Part shown: in pieces, positions 18,831 to 28,431 of the stretch
Layout of the letters: each line of letters opens with the position of its first letter
How positions within the stretch are numbered: position 1 is the stretch's first letter
Assembly: GCA_021775805.1 (NCBI GenBank)
Contig: JAJFHD010000138.1
Coordinates: 1-64,000 of the forward strand
Direction: 5' to 3'
DNA length: 64,000 bases
Origin: Alphaproteobacteria bacterium
GTDB taxonomy: Bacteria; Pseudomonadota; Alphaproteobacteria; Rhizobiales; JAJFHC01
Translations under genes and position numbers: made by a program
Notes under the pieces: generated by a model
The model's database searches: none
Told to the model about the DNA's origin: nothing
The model's input: only the letters and a program-made list of their open reading frames with translations

Positions 18831-20099
18831 GTGGCTTATCCGAGTATATTTTGGGGCGTTATCTTGTGGATGATCGCATGGGGGATCATCGGAAGCACCG
18901 TCACCAGACGCCAATACCTCAAACGCGACCTGGATACCTCAAACGCCACATTTGTCGGTTCCATGCTGGGAGCGGCAACGGGCCCTCTGGGATTGATTCC
19001 TTTGTGGATGAAAACCCCGGTTCTGACGAACCGCCTCATCGTTCTGCCCGCTATTGCCTGCGTAACGCTTGTCGCCGTCGCCTTTGCCTTTGCCGACCCT
19101 GAGAACAACTGCGTCGTGAACGGGTCGTTCGTCGCGTCCCAGTTTACCAATGGATTGATCATCGGCATCATCTACGGTTTCATGGCGCTCGGCCTGACCC
19201 TGATTTTCTCGATCCTCGGAGTCGTCAGCTTTTCGCACGGCGAATTCTACATGATCGGCGGCATGATCGCCTATTTCGTCACGGCCGTCTGGTTTCCCGG
19301 CATTACCCCGCTTGCCGGCGTGTTTGCCGCCTGTGGTCTGGCGTTCCTGCTCGGTGCCGTATTTGAGCGCATGTTCCTGACCCCCATGTACGACGGCAAG
19401 ATCGACCGGCCTGTGGAATACGGCATTCTCGTCACCTTCGGCCTGGCTTTCACGCTTCAGTATTTTGTTCAGGCCACTGCCGGCGCCAACCCGGTAAAGG
19501 TTGCCCGCTACTTCGACTTTCCCCGCCTGCGGCTACCGACCATGGAAGACCCTTGGCTGTTGAAGTCGAGTCGTGGCAACGTTCAGCTCTTTGACACCGT
19601 ATCCATATCAAATCCACGGTTCGTCGCAGCGACGGTCTGCATCATGGTCCTGTTGGCCTTGCTTTTCTTTCTGCACAAGACCTGGACCGGCAAGGCGCTG
19701 CGCGCCGTCAGTCTTGACCGGGAAGCCGCCGCGATCGCCGGCATCAATCCGGACCGCATGAACATGCTGGCTTTCGCGCTCGGCGGCATGATCGCGGCTC
19801 TGGCCGGTTCACTCCTGGTCCAGGCTTTCTCATGGCTGCCGCAGGTTGGAAATATCCCCGCCATGAGATCATTCGTCATCGTTGTCCTGGGCGGCCTGGG
19901 ATCACTTCCCGGCGCCTTTATCGGCGGCATTATCGTCGGTCTGGTCGAAGCGGCCGGCACCGGGTGCATACCCAGCGCCCAAAAGGCTGCGTCCTATATT
20001 CCGGCCTACGGCATGATCGTTCTCACCCTCACACTGCTGTTGCGGCCCACCGGCTTGCTCGGACGTCGGTTTGCAAGCGGGACGCACGGAAAACTATGA
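18831..20099 (+). CDS. livH: Liv-type ABC transporter permease (LivH) with N-terminal membrane extension
   Basis: 422 residues, starting GTG behind GAGGCGGGG. The LivH core begins around residue 105 at FTNGLIIGIIYGFMALGLTLIF and includes the VVSFSHGEFYMIGG motif and the late IVVLGGLGSLPGAFIGG loop that contacts the ATPases. Typical LivH is about 290-310 residues. The extra ~100 N-terminal residues contain three hydrophobic segments (near residues 5-22, 40-58 and 68-90). The ATGA overlap with livM shows tight coupling. Confidence 0.9.
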   Translation: MAYPSIFWGVILWMIAWGIIGSTVTRRQYLKRDLDTSNATFVGSMLGAATGPLGLIPLWMKTPVLTNRLIVLPAIACVTLVAVAFAFADPENNCVVNGSFVASQFTNGLIIGIIYGFMALGLTLIFSILGVVSFSHGEFYMIGGMIAYFVTAVWFPGITPLAGVFAACGLAFLLGAVFERMFLTPMYDGKIDRPVEYGILVTFGLAFTLQYFVQATAGANPVKVARYFDFPRLRLPTMEDPWLLKSSRGNVQLFDTVSISNPRFVAATVCIMVLLALLFFLHKTWTGKALRAVSLDREAAAIAGINPDRMNMLAFALGGMIAALAGSLLVQAFSWLPQVGNIPAMRSFVIVVLGGLGSLPGAFIGGIIVGLVEAAGTGCIPSAQKAASYIPAYGMIVLTLTLLLRPTGLLGRRFASGTHGKL

Positions 20100-21307
20100 C
20101 CAGGCAACAGATTCCCAACGCCGCCGGCGTCTTGTTTGTGGTGTTTTTGCTGGCCTTCCCGTTCGTTTATACGGCGGCCGACTACGACTACATCATGCAC
20201 ATCTGCATTATCGCCTTTTTCTACGCAATCCTTGCGTCGAGCTGGTCGATGCTTGCCGGCTATGCCGGACAATTCTCGTTCGGTCATGTGGGTTTCATGG
20301 GCATCGGAGCCTACACCACCGCCTTGTTTTGCCATTATTTCTATCTCTCTCCGGAGCCCACTAACCTGTGCACCGAATTTCAGTTCGGAGACACGTTTCT
20401 GGTCATTGTGAACCCGATTGGCGTCACGTCTACGACCCTCACCCAGGACTGCCTAAGACAGGCGCTTGAGATCTGGGGCGACACCGTTCAGGTGACCCCG
20501 ATGCCGGTCTGGCTCGGCATTCTCCTGGGCTCAATCATGGGCGGCGTCTTCGGCCTTCTCATAGGGCTTCTCGTGCTGAGGCTAAGGGCCGCTTATCTCG
20601 CCTTGTTCACCCTTGGGTTTGCCGAAATCCTGCGCGCCACCATCAGTGCCGAAATCGAGATCACCCGGGGCCAGGCGGGTATCGTCCTGCCGCGTCTGTT
20701 TCCCGACGGCATCACCGTACTTGGGCAAACGTACAGCGCGACCGACAAGATCCCGCCCTACTACACGATGTTGGCATTGCTGTTCCTGTGTCTGCTGATC
20801 CTGACCTGGTTGTCGCGGTCGAAATTCGGATTGTTCGTCCGGGCTCTTCGCGAAGATCAGGATGCCGCCGCTGCCCTCGGTGTCAACACCACACGCTACA
20901 AGGTCCTGGTCTTCGTCATCACCACCATGATGGCCGCCGCCGCGGGTGCCGTTCAGGCCCACTATGTGGGCATCATTACCCCTAACAACCTGTTCCTGCT
21001 GCAGATGAGCCTGGTCGTGGCTATGGCCGTGATCGGCGGTGTCGAGAACTTTGTGGCGGCCGCCATCGGCGCCATCATCATCGAGTTCCTGCTGGAGATG
21101 TTGCGCAACAGTTTTGAAATCGGCGACGTCACAATCGACATGACCATCTGGCGCCTCGTCATCTTCGGTGTCCTGCTGATGCTCACACTCAGGTTTTCCC
21201 GGAATGGCCTGATTACGCCGTGCATCGAGTACTTCACCAGAGGTCATATCGCTGAAGAAACCGTCGCCAAACGCGGTCCCACTGAAACGTCGGGAGCCTC
21301 GCAATGA
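20096..21307 (+). CDS. livM: Liv-type ABC transporter permease (LivM)
   Basis: 403 residues from the ATG that overlaps the livH stop (ATGA); sequence upstream in this frame is only a shadow of livH. About ten membrane segments. The LivM signature is SWSMLAGYAGQFSFGHVGFMGIGAY, followed by a loop with extra residues (about 45) before VWLGILLGSIMGGVFG and by LRLRAAYLALFTLGFAEI. It pairs with LivH to form the membrane channel of the importer. Confidence 0.92.
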   Translation: MTRQQIPNAAGVLFVVFLLAFPFVYTAADYDYIMHICIIAFFYAILASSWSMLAGYAGQFSFGHVGFMGIGAYTTALFCHYFYLSPEPTNLCTEFQFGDTFLVIVNPIGVTSTTLTQDCLRQALEIWGDTVQVTPMPVWLGILLGSIMGGVFGLLIGLLVLRLRAAYLALFTLGFAEILRATISAEIEITRGQAGIVLPRLFPDGITVLGQTYSATDKIPPYYTMLALLFLCLLILTWLSRSKFGLFVRALREDQDAAAALGVNTTRYKVLVFVITTMMAAAAGAVQAHYVGIITPNNLFLLQMSLVVAMAVIGGVENFVAAAIGAIIIEFLLEMLRNSFEIGDVTIDMTIWRLVIFGVLLMLTLRFSRNGLITPCIEYFTRGHIAEETVAKRGPTETSGASQ

Positions 21308-22083
21308 CGGATCTCAAGCTCGTCGTCAGCGATCTGCATAAACGCTTTGGCGGACTGCACGTCCTGAAAGGCGTGTCTTTCGAAGTCAATGGCCCGGAAT
21401 TGATCGGGCTCATCGGCCCCAACGGTGCCGGCAAGACCACAATGACCAACATTCTGGACGGCGCCATCAAGCCCAACAGCGGCACGGTCTATCTCAATGG
21501 CAAGCGCATCGACCAACTGGAGCCCTATCAGGTCGCCCTAACGGGACTGGGCCGCACATTCCAGGTGACCCGGTCCTTCAGGCGCATGACGGTTCTGGAA
21601 AACCTGTATGTACCGTCCCTTGCAATGGGCCGCGACGGCAACCGGAAAGCAATCCACGACAAGGCGATGTCCGTGCTCGAATTCCTCACCATGGACCACC
21701 TGCGCAACGAGTACGCACAAGCCCTATCCGGCGGTCAGCAGAAACTGCTCGAGCTGGGCCGTCTCCTGATGCTCAACCCCGACGTCATCATACTTGATGA
21801 ACCCTTTGCCGGCGTCCATCCCAAACTGATGGAGATTATCTATCAGTATATCCGGCGCGTGAATGACGAGGGCAAGGCGATTATCATCATCTCACATCAG
21901 ATGGACTCCATATTCAGCCTCTGCCGCCGGCTTCTCGTGCTCAACTACGGCGATCTCATCGCGGACGGTCCTCCCGAAGAGGTCCGCAATGATCCAACGG
22001 TGATCGAAGCCTATCTGGGCGCCGAAGAAGATGACGATGACGTGTCAAAAACCGATCAAATGGCCGAGGTCACGAGTTCATGA
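21304..22083 (+). CDS. livG: Liv-type ABC transporter ATPase (LivG)
   Basis: 259 residues. Walker A is GPNGAGKTT (residues 38-46), the signature is ALSGGQQKLLELGRLLM, Walker B is VIILDEPFAGVHP and the switch His is in IIISHQMDSI. ATGA overlaps join it to livM and livF. The C-terminus carries an acidic EEDDDDVS tail beyond the usual LivG end. Confidence 0.94.
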   Translation: MTDLKLVVSDLHKRFGGLHVLKGVSFEVNGPELIGLIGPNGAGKTTMTNILDGAIKPNSGTVYLNGKRIDQLEPYQVALTGLGRTFQVTRSFRRMTVLENLYVPSLAMGRDGNRKAIHDKAMSVLEFLTMDHLRNEYAQALSGGQQKLLELGRLLMLNPDVIILDEPFAGVHPKLMEIIYQYIRRVNDEGKAIIIISHQMDSIFSLCRRLLVLNYGDLIADGPPEEVRNDPTVIEAYLGAEEDDDDVSKTDQMAEVTSS

Positions 22084-22814
22084 GTGCCGAGCATCACACC
22101 GACACAGTCCTTGAGATGAAGGACCTCTACGTTGGCTACTACAAGGACCTGAACATCCTGCAGGGACTGAACATCAAGGTCCAGCGCAACAAGATCACCG
22201 CCGTCCTCGGCGCCAACGGTGTCGGCAAGTCCACCGCCCTTCGGGCTGCATTCGGTTTTCTCAAACCAAACGAGGGCGACATCCTGCTCGAAGGCGAGAG
22301 CATCCTGCCGGTCGCCACGTATAATCGGATCCTCAAGGGACTGGCCTATATCCCGCAGCAGCCCGGAATCTTCAAGGACATGTCGGTCGAGGAGAACCTG
22401 GAACTGGGCGCCTGGACATTCCGGCGTGACAAAAAGCAGATCCGGCGGAAGATCGACGCCAATTATGAGCGATTTCCGATCCTGAAGGAAAAACGCAAGC
22501 AGATCACGGGAGAGTTGTCCGGCGGCCAGCAGCGTATGGTCGAGATCGGCCGCACCCTGATGGCCGAGCCTAAGGTATTGCTGGTCGATGAGCCGACGGC
22601 CGGGCTGTCCAAAATGCTTTCCCAGGAAGTATACGAAATGCTTACAGTCCTGACGTCTCAGGACAACCTCACCATCCTGCTGGTGGACCAGGAAATCCGG
22701 CAGGCACTCAAGATCGCCGATTATGTCTACGTCCTGGAACTGGGCCGCAACAAGTTCGAGGGTCCGGCAAGCGAGTTCACCGATCTGGAAAAGGCGTTCT
22801 GGGTGGAGGGCTGA
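22080..22814 (+). CDS. livF: Liv-type ABC transporter ATPase (LivF)
   Basis: 244 residues. Walker A is GANGVGKST, the signature is LSGGQQRMVEIGRTLM, Walker B is VLLVDEPTAGLSK. The switch-His position reads LLVDQEIRQA: Gln-Glu in place of the His usual in LivG, as is common in LivF. It follows LivG by an ATGA overlap and completes the five-gene importer. Confidence 0.94.
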   Translation: MSAEHHTDTVLEMKDLYVGYYKDLNILQGLNIKVQRNKITAVLGANGVGKSTALRAAFGFLKPNEGDILLEGESILPVATYNRILKGLAYIPQQPGIFKDMSVEENLELGAWTFRRDKKQIRRKIDANYERFPILKEKRKQITGELSGGQQRMVEIGRTLMAEPKVLLVDEPTAGLSKMLSQEVYEMLTVLTSQDNLTILLVDQEIRQALKIADYVYVLELGRNKFEGPASEFTDLEKAFWVEG

Positions 22815-22843
22815 CCGGCAAGTCAGCGTAAAAGGAGTTTGTC

Positions 22844-24886
22844 ATGGCACCCTATGATGCTTTGTTCCAGCCCCTCCGGATCAAGGACCTCACGATCCGC
22901 AACCGGTTTCTGAGCACCAGTCACGCGCCGGCCTATTCCCAGAACGGTGTGATTACCGACCGCTACATTGCCTATCACGCCGAGAAGGCAAAGGGCGGGG
23001 TCGGGTTGACGCAGTTCGGCGGGGCCACCACCGTGGCGCCGGAAAACTCCACCTATTATGGCCAGGTCAACGGCGCCGACGACTCTGTCGTTTCCCGCTA
23101 TCGCGATATGTCATCGGCAATTCATGCCCATGGCGCCGCCTGCACCGTGCAACTCACCCATGGTGGACGCCGGGAGCGATGGGACATTGCCAACTGGCTG
23201 CCGGCGTTTTCGCCGTCCTGCCGGAGGGAGCTGATCCACGGCTCGTTTCCGGTCACCATGGAAGATCACGACATTCGCCGCACACCCGTCAACTTTGCCG
23301 ATGCCGCCCGGCGTGTTCGCGAAGGCGATGTCGACGGCGTGGAAATTTCGTGTCAGGCGGGCACCCTGATCGAGCAATTCTGGTCTCCCGCCATGAATGC
23401 CCGAACCGATGGCTATGGCGGATCCCTGGAAAACCGCATGCGTTTCGGGCTGGAAATTCTTGAAGCGGTCCGTAACGCGGTCGGCGACGACTACGTTGTC
23501 GGCATCCGCATGCCCGGCAACGAAATGATGAAGGGCGGCCTGAGCCAGGACGATTGCATTACAATTGCCCAAACCTATTCGGCGAGCGGTCTGATCGATT
23601 TCATCAGCGTCGTCGGATCCCAGGCCTCGGAACTCAAGGACGAGGCCCGGATCTGGCCGACCATGTGGGTGCCGTCCGCCGGTTACCTGAAGCTTGCCAA
23701 GGCGGTGCGCGACGAAGTCGATATCCCGATCTTTCACGCAACCCGGATTACCGATGCCGCAACTGCCGACTACGCCGTCCGCGAGGGCTATCTCGACATG
23801 GTCGGCATGACCCGCGCCATGCTGGCCGATCCCCATCACGTCAACAAACTGCGCGAGGGCCGCGAGCTGGAGATCAGGCCTTGCGTGGGGGCTGGATATT
23901 GTGTCGACCGGGTGATCAGCGGCCACGACGCCAAGTGCATCCACAATGTGGCGACCGGCCGCGAACAGACGCTCTCCCACGAAATCGCCCAATCGCAAGG
24001 GCCCAAGAAGAAAGTCGTGATCGCCGGCGGCGGGCCCGGGGGCCTTGAGGCCGCCCGCATCTGCGCACGCCGTGGCCATGATGTTGTGCTGTTCGAAGCT
24101 GCCACCGAACTGGGCGGACAGGTTGTTCTCGCGGCGAAGGCGACGTGGCGGCGCGACATGGCGGGCATCACCACCTGGCTTGCCGGCGAAATGGATCGCC
24201 TTGGAGTCGATGTCAGGCTCAACACTTTTGCCGAGGCTGACGACGTTCTCCAGCAATCCCCCGACGCGGTCATCGTTGCAACTGGCGGTCTGCCCAATGT
24301 CGGGACGATGGCTGGCAGTGACCGTGTCGTCTCCACCTGGGATGTTCTGTCGGGCGGCAGCGCGCTCGGCGACGATGTCATCCTGTTTGACGAAAACGGC
24401 GCTCACTCTGGCCTGTCCTGTGCCGAGTTCGCCGCATCGCAAGGATCCAAAGTCCTGTTCGTAACGCCTGAGCGCTCGTTGGGTCGTGAATTGGGCGGCA
24501 CCAATCTTGGGGCGCACATGAACGAACTCTACCGCCACGACGTCAGGATCAGACCCGACTGCCGCGTCGTGTCTGTGACAGCCTCGGGTAACCGGCTTAT
24601 GGCAACTGTCGAGAACATCTACAACAATGCGTCGGAAGAAATTGAGATCGATCAGGTCATCGGTGACGTCGGCACCCTGCCCAACGACGAGCTCTACTTT
24701 GCGCTCAAGCCAAAGTCACGCAATCTGGGAGAGGTCGACCTGTCGGCCATGGCCCGTTTCGATCCACCTGCAGTCGAGAACAATCCCGACAGCACCTTCG
24801 ATCTGTTCCGCCTGGGCGACGCCTGGGCCAGCCGCAACATTCACGCGGCGCTGCTCGATGCCATGCGGATCTGCAAGGATCTCTGA
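22844..24886 (+). CDS. OYE/TMADH-type FMN-FeS-FAD oxidoreductase (N-methyl amine demethylase-like)
   Basis: 680 residues. Residues about 1-345 form the Old Yellow Enzyme FMN barrel (RNRFLSTSHAPAYS, CTVQLTHGGRR, GYGGSLENRMRF). A cluster segment follows at C347-x2-A350-x2-C353-x11-C365, then a FAD/NAD domain starting KKVVIAGGGPGGLEAARI. The layout is that of trimethylamine dehydrogenase and 2,4-dienoyl-CoA reductase. The second cluster Cys of those enzymes is Ala here, a variant I associate with the N-methylproline/dimethylglycine demethylase-like group. It starts 30 bases after livF, so its substrate is probably what the importer carries (inference). Confidence 0.88.
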   Translation: MAPYDALFQPLRIKDLTIRNRFLSTSHAPAYSQNGVITDRYIAYHAEKAKGGVGLTQFGGATTVAPENSTYYGQVNGADDSVVSRYRDMSSAIHAHGAACTVQLTHGGRRERWDIANWLPAFSPSCRRELIHGSFPVTMEDHDIRRTPVNFADAARRVREGDVDGVEISCQAGTLIEQFWSPAMNARTDGYGGSLENRMRFGLEILEAVRNAVGDDYVVGIRMPGNEMMKGGLSQDDCITIAQTYSASGLIDFISVVGSQASELKDEARIWPTMWVPSAGYLKLAKAVRDEVDIPIFHATRITDAATADYAVREGYLDMVGMTRAMLADPHHVNKLREGRELEIRPCVGAGYCVDRVISGHDAKCIHNVATGREQTLSHEIAQSQGPKKKVVIAGGGPGGLEAARICARRGHDVVLFEAATELGGQVVLAAKATWRRDMAGITTWLAGEMDRLGVDVRLNTFAEADDVLQQSPDAVIVATGGLPNVGTMAGSDRVVSTWDVLSGGSALGDDVILFDENGAHSGLSCAEFAASQGSKVLFVTPERSLGRELGGTNLGAHMNELYRHDVRIRPDCRVVSVTASGNRLMATVENIYNNASEEIEIDQVIGDVGTLPNDELYFALKPKSRNLGEVDLSAMARFDPPAVENNPDSTFDLFRLGDAWASRNIHAALLDAMRICKDL

Positions 24887-24895
24887 ACCCTATGA

Positions 24896-24924
24896 AATTG
24901 GGGGAGACGAAGTCTCCCCCAATT
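24896..24924. terminator. Perfect 13-bp hairpin between convergent genes
   Basis: AATTGGGGGAGAC and GTCTCCCCCAATT flank a GAA loop, ten bases after the flavoprotein stop. There is no T-run on either side, so it may act as a bidirectional stop with Rho or as an mRNA 3'-end stabiliser. Confidence 0.65.
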
Positions 24925-24975
24925 GAACTTGTCTGGATGATGAGCGGAACAAAATGCTCCGCCTCGCAAACAGCT

Positions 24976-26571
24976 TTAGCCGTTCATCCACCAGCGCTTG
25001 ACGAAGTGGCCGCCGTCCATTTCCCAGCCGCCGCCGACTTTGTCGCCGATGCCGATCTTCTTGTTGGTCGCGGATACGTCCTGACCGAATGCCGGGATAA
25101 GCGTCGCACCCTGTTTGGCGATCAGCATCTGGACTTCACTGTACATCGCCTTGCGCTTGGCGGCATCCAGTTCGCCCCGAGCCTTGATGACCAGCTCGTC
25201 AACACGCGGAATGTTGATCAGTGAATCGTTCCAGGGTGCGTCGGACAGATACGCGATCGACAGGATCATGTCTTCCACCGGACGCGGGCCCCAGTAGCAT
25301 GTGCAGAACGGCTTCTTGTTCCACACGTTGGTCCAGTAACCGTCCTTCGGCTCCTGAACAACGTTGACATTGACGCCAATCTTGGCAAACGCTTCCTGGA
25401 ATATGACCGCGGCATCGACCGCACCACCATAGGACGTGTCGGCGGCACTCAGGTCGATCTTGACGCCGTCGAGGCCTGCCTTCTTGATCAGCGACTTGGC
25501 CAGATCCAGGTCGAGCTCGTTCGAGATGCTTGGATCGTAGTTGAGGAAGCCCGGGCCAAGCGGCTGGTCGTTACCGATGCTGCCGTAGCCGTAGAGAACC
25601 TTGTCGATGAATTCCTGACGCGGCAGAGCATGCTTCAGAGCCTGACGGAAGTCATTGTTGTCGAAAGGCTTGATGTTGGTCCGCATCGGGTGCGTAAAGG
25701 CCAGGTTACTCTTGACTGCCTGGATGTCGACGTGCGGCACCTTCTTCAGGCGACTGATCGTCTTAAGAGCCGGACGGTTGATGACGTCAACCGAACCTGT
25801 GATCAGGGCCGTCTGGCGCGCATTGTCATCGAGAATGGCGATGATTTCAGCGGTATCAAAGAAACCGGTCTGATCGCCATGCCAGGAGTTTGGATTACGC
25901 TCCAGAGTCGTCTTGATGCCCGGCTCGAACTCCTTGAGCAGATAGGCACCGGTACCGTGCCTCGACAGGACGTCTGATTTGCCTTCGCCAAGGGATGGCG
26001 TGACGGTGAAGTGATAATCGGTAAACAGGAACGGGAAGTCCGCGTTGGCGTCCTTCAACGTGACAACGACAACATCCTTGCCGTCGGCCTTGACGTCCGT
26101 GATGCCGGAGAACACGCCCTTGGCACCCGACTTGCTGTCCTCACCCCGGTGAACATTGACCGAGTCGACAACATCTTCGACGGTCAGGCTCTTGCCGTTG
26201 GAAAATTCTACGCCCTTGCGCAATTTGAAGCGCCAGGAAGTCGCGTCGTCTGAAGGCTCCCAGCTCTCGGCAAGTGCCGGCGTTGCCTTATTGTCCTGTC
26301 CCACATCGACCAGGCTGTCGCGGAATGACCGGCTTACAACGATCATCGTCGTCGCGTTGTAAGTAGCGGAGTCAAGCGAATCCACTGTGTTGGCGTCGTT
26401 GAGGCCGGCTTTGAGGTGACCACCCTTTTTCGGTGTCATCGCCTGGGCCTGGGTCCAGATGCCCGATGCCATGGTTGCGGTCAGACCGAGAGCCGATGCT
26501 CCAACCATGAACTGCCGGCGTGTGATGTGCCGGTCGGCAAGCATGCGTGTTAGAATTGTCTTGTCTTCCAT
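24976..26571 (-). CDS. Family-5 (peptide/nickel/opine-type) ABC transporter binding protein
   Basis: 531 residues. The N-terminus has a Tat-like signal (ITRRQFMVGASALGLTATMASG). The SBP_bac_5 fold is visible through RLKKGVEFSNGKSLTVEDVV-type segments (here KLRKGVEFSNGKSLTVEDV) and WEPSDDATSWRF. No permease or ATPase genes of the Dpp/Opp type flank it on either side, so it is an orphan in this window. It is transcribed towards the flavoprotein gene and has a 448-base upstream gap. Ligand unknown. Confidence 0.9.
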   Translation of the reverse strand: MEDKTILTRMLADRHITRRQFMVGASALGLTATMASGIWTQAQAMTPKKGGHLKAGLNDANTVDSLDSATYNATTMIVVSRSFRDSLVDVGQDNKATPALAESWEPSDDATSWRFKLRKGVEFSNGKSLTVEDVVDSVNVHRGEDSKSGAKGVFSGITDVKADGKDVVVVTLKDANADFPFLFTDYHFTVTPSLGEGKSDVLSRHGTGAYLLKEFEPGIKTTLERNPNSWHGDQTGFFDTAEIIAILDDNARQTALITGSVDVINRPALKTISRLKKVPHVDIQAVKSNLAFTHPMRTNIKPFDNNDFRQALKHALPRQEFIDKVLYGYGSIGNDQPLGPGFLNYDPSISNELDLDLAKSLIKKAGLDGVKIDLSAADTSYGGAVDAAVIFQEAFAKIGVNVNVVQEPKDGYWTNVWNKKPFCTCYWGPRPVEDMILSIAYLSDAPWNDSLINIPRVDELVIKARGELDAAKRKAMYSEVQMLIAKQGATLIPAFGQDVSATNKKIGIGDKVGGGWEMDGGHFVKRWWMNG

Positions 26572-27019
26572 TGTGTCTCCTACCCTTTCCTGAGCTCCTA
26601 GAGATTGGTCTTCTTCAGACGCGTTTATTGGTCCGCTGTCCGAACATTTATGTGTTTATCCGGGAAAATGCGTTTGATCGTTCCGATCTTATCTCCCTCA
26701 TCCGCACTCTTCCGGTGCGAATGCCCCCCACGTCTTTCATGTTAGCGCGGAGAAACCGCTCTGGCTATACCAGATAGCGACATCATAGGTGCTGTGGCGA
26801 CGATATTATAGTAAACAAACCGTAACAATTCCGCCGATCACGCGCTGAATTGAAGCCAATTTCATCGAGACTGAAGTAGCTACTCAATTGCAACTCGGCA
26901 CCGTTCCAAAACTCATCACAAAGCAGTCACGGGCGACAACTCAAGCACACTGAGTGAGGCCGTAGTTCGATACGATAGAACAGACGAAATGACCGGTGTT
27001 GATCTGGCCGGAACCAGAT
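26572..27019. other. Intergenic region between orphan binding protein and pntB
   Basis: 448 bases, less GC-rich than the flanks, with no convincing coding frame. It should hold the promoter of the binding-protein gene (reading left). At the right edge a 7-bp inverted repeat (GATCTGG at 27001-27007, CCAGATC at 27014-27020) abuts the pntB stop and may help end the pnt transcript. Confidence 0.5.
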
Positions 27020-28417
27020 CTAGAGAGACTTGACGATATCCTCGACCATCTTCTTGGCGTCCGCGAACAGCATCATCGTGTTATCCCGGAAGAACAGTTC
27101 GTTCTCGACCCCGGCATAACCCGACCCCATGCCGCGTTTGACGAACAAAACGGTCTGCGCCTTGTCCACATCGAGGATCGGCATGCCGAAGATCGGTGAA
27201 GCCGGGTCGGTCTTCGCCGCCGGGTTCGTCACGTCGTTGGCCCCGATCACGAAGGCAACGTCCGCCTGCGGGAACTGGCTGTTGATGTCTTCGAGCTCGA
27301 AGACCTCGTCATAGGGCACATTGGCTTCGGCCAGCAGCACGTTCATATGGCCCGGCATACGTCCAGCCACGGGGTGGATGGCGTAGGAGACCTTGACGCC
27401 CTCCCCTTTCAGAATGTCTGCCATCTCACGCAACGCGTGCTGGGCCTGGGCCACGGCCATGCCGTAGCCTGGCACAATGATCACGGACCCTGCGTTTTTC
27501 ATGATGAAGGCGGCATCTTCGGCAGAGCCGCGTTTGACCGGCCGGGTTTCGACGACGCCGCTTGCAGGCCCCGCTGTCTCGCCGCCGAAGCCGCCGAGAA
27601 TGACATTGAAGAACGACCGGTTCATGCCCTTGCACATGATGTAGCTGAGGATGGCGCCTGACGAGCCGACCAGCGCGCCGGTGATGATCAGCGCCGTGTT
27701 GCCAAGCGTAAAGCCGATGCCCGCAGCGGCCCATCCCGAATAGGAATTGAGCATCGACACGACAACCGGCATGTCCGCGCCGCCGATGGGAATGATAATC
27801 AGAACGCCGATTGCGAAGGCCAACAGCGTGATCATCCAGAAAGCCGTGTGGCTTTCGCTCGACGCAAACCAGATGATCAGAATGACCAGCAGGGCACCAA
27901 GCGCGGCATTGAGCGGGTGCTGGAACGCGAACGTCACCGGCGCCCCGGACACCAGCCCCTGCAATTTGGTGAAAGCGACGATCGACCCGGTAAAGGTCAA
28001 GGCGCCGATGGCCACGCCCAGGGACATTTCGATCAGGCTGGCCGTCGAAATAGTGCCCACCGCTCCGATTCCGAATGCGCTCGGCGCATAAAGCGCGCCG
28101 GCGGCCACGAGGACCGCGGCCAGGCCGACCAGCGAGTGAAATGCAGCCACAAGTTGCGGCATCGCCGTCATCGCAATGCGCCGGGCAATGACGGCACCAA
28201 TGCCACCGCCGATGGCGATCCCGGCAACGATCATGAACCATGTCGCGAAACCGGACGGGGCGGCAACCACAAGCGAGGTGACGATCGCGATCGCCATGCC
28301 GATCATGCCGAACTGATTGCCCTGGCGCGAGGTTTCAGGCGAAGACAGGCCACGCAGGGCCAGAATGAACAGGACACCCGAAACGAGATAGAGAAGGGCT
28401 ACGATATTGGCGGACAT
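27020..28417 (-). CDS. pntB: NAD(P) transhydrogenase subunit beta
   Basis: 465 residues: about eight or nine membrane helices (domain II) and a C-terminal NADP-binding domain III with VPGYGMAVAQAQH, SYAIHPVAGRMPGHMNVLLAEA and VIGANDVTNPAA. It couples proton entry to NADPH formation together with PntAA and PntAB. Length is normal. Last gene of the pnt group. Confidence 0.96.
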   Translation of the reverse strand: MSANIVALLYLVSGVLFILALRGLSSPETSRQGNQFGMIGMAIAIVTSLVVAAPSGFATWFMIVAGIAIGGGIGAVIARRIAMTAMPQLVAAFHSLVGLAAVLVAAGALYAPSAFGIGAVGTISTASLIEMSLGVAIGALTFTGSIVAFTKLQGLVSGAPVTFAFQHPLNAALGALLVILIIWFASSESHTAFWMITLLAFAIGVLIIIPIGGADMPVVVSMLNSYSGWAAAGIGFTLGNTALIITGALVGSSGAILSYIMCKGMNRSFFNVILGGFGGETAGPASGVVETRPVKRGSAEDAAFIMKNAGSVIIVPGYGMAVAQAQHALREMADILKGEGVKVSYAIHPVAGRMPGHMNVLLAEANVPYDEVFELEDINSQFPQADVAFVIGANDVTNPAAKTDPASPIFGMPILDVDKAQTVLFVKRGMGSGYAGVENELFFRDNTMMLFADAKKMVEDIVKSL

Positions 28418-28431
28418 TGCGCTTCAGCCCC

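Noticed and set aside
23111-24538. 475-codon minus-strand open frame
   Set aside because: Opposite the flavoprotein gene, His/Asp/Gly-rich without motifs; a shadow.
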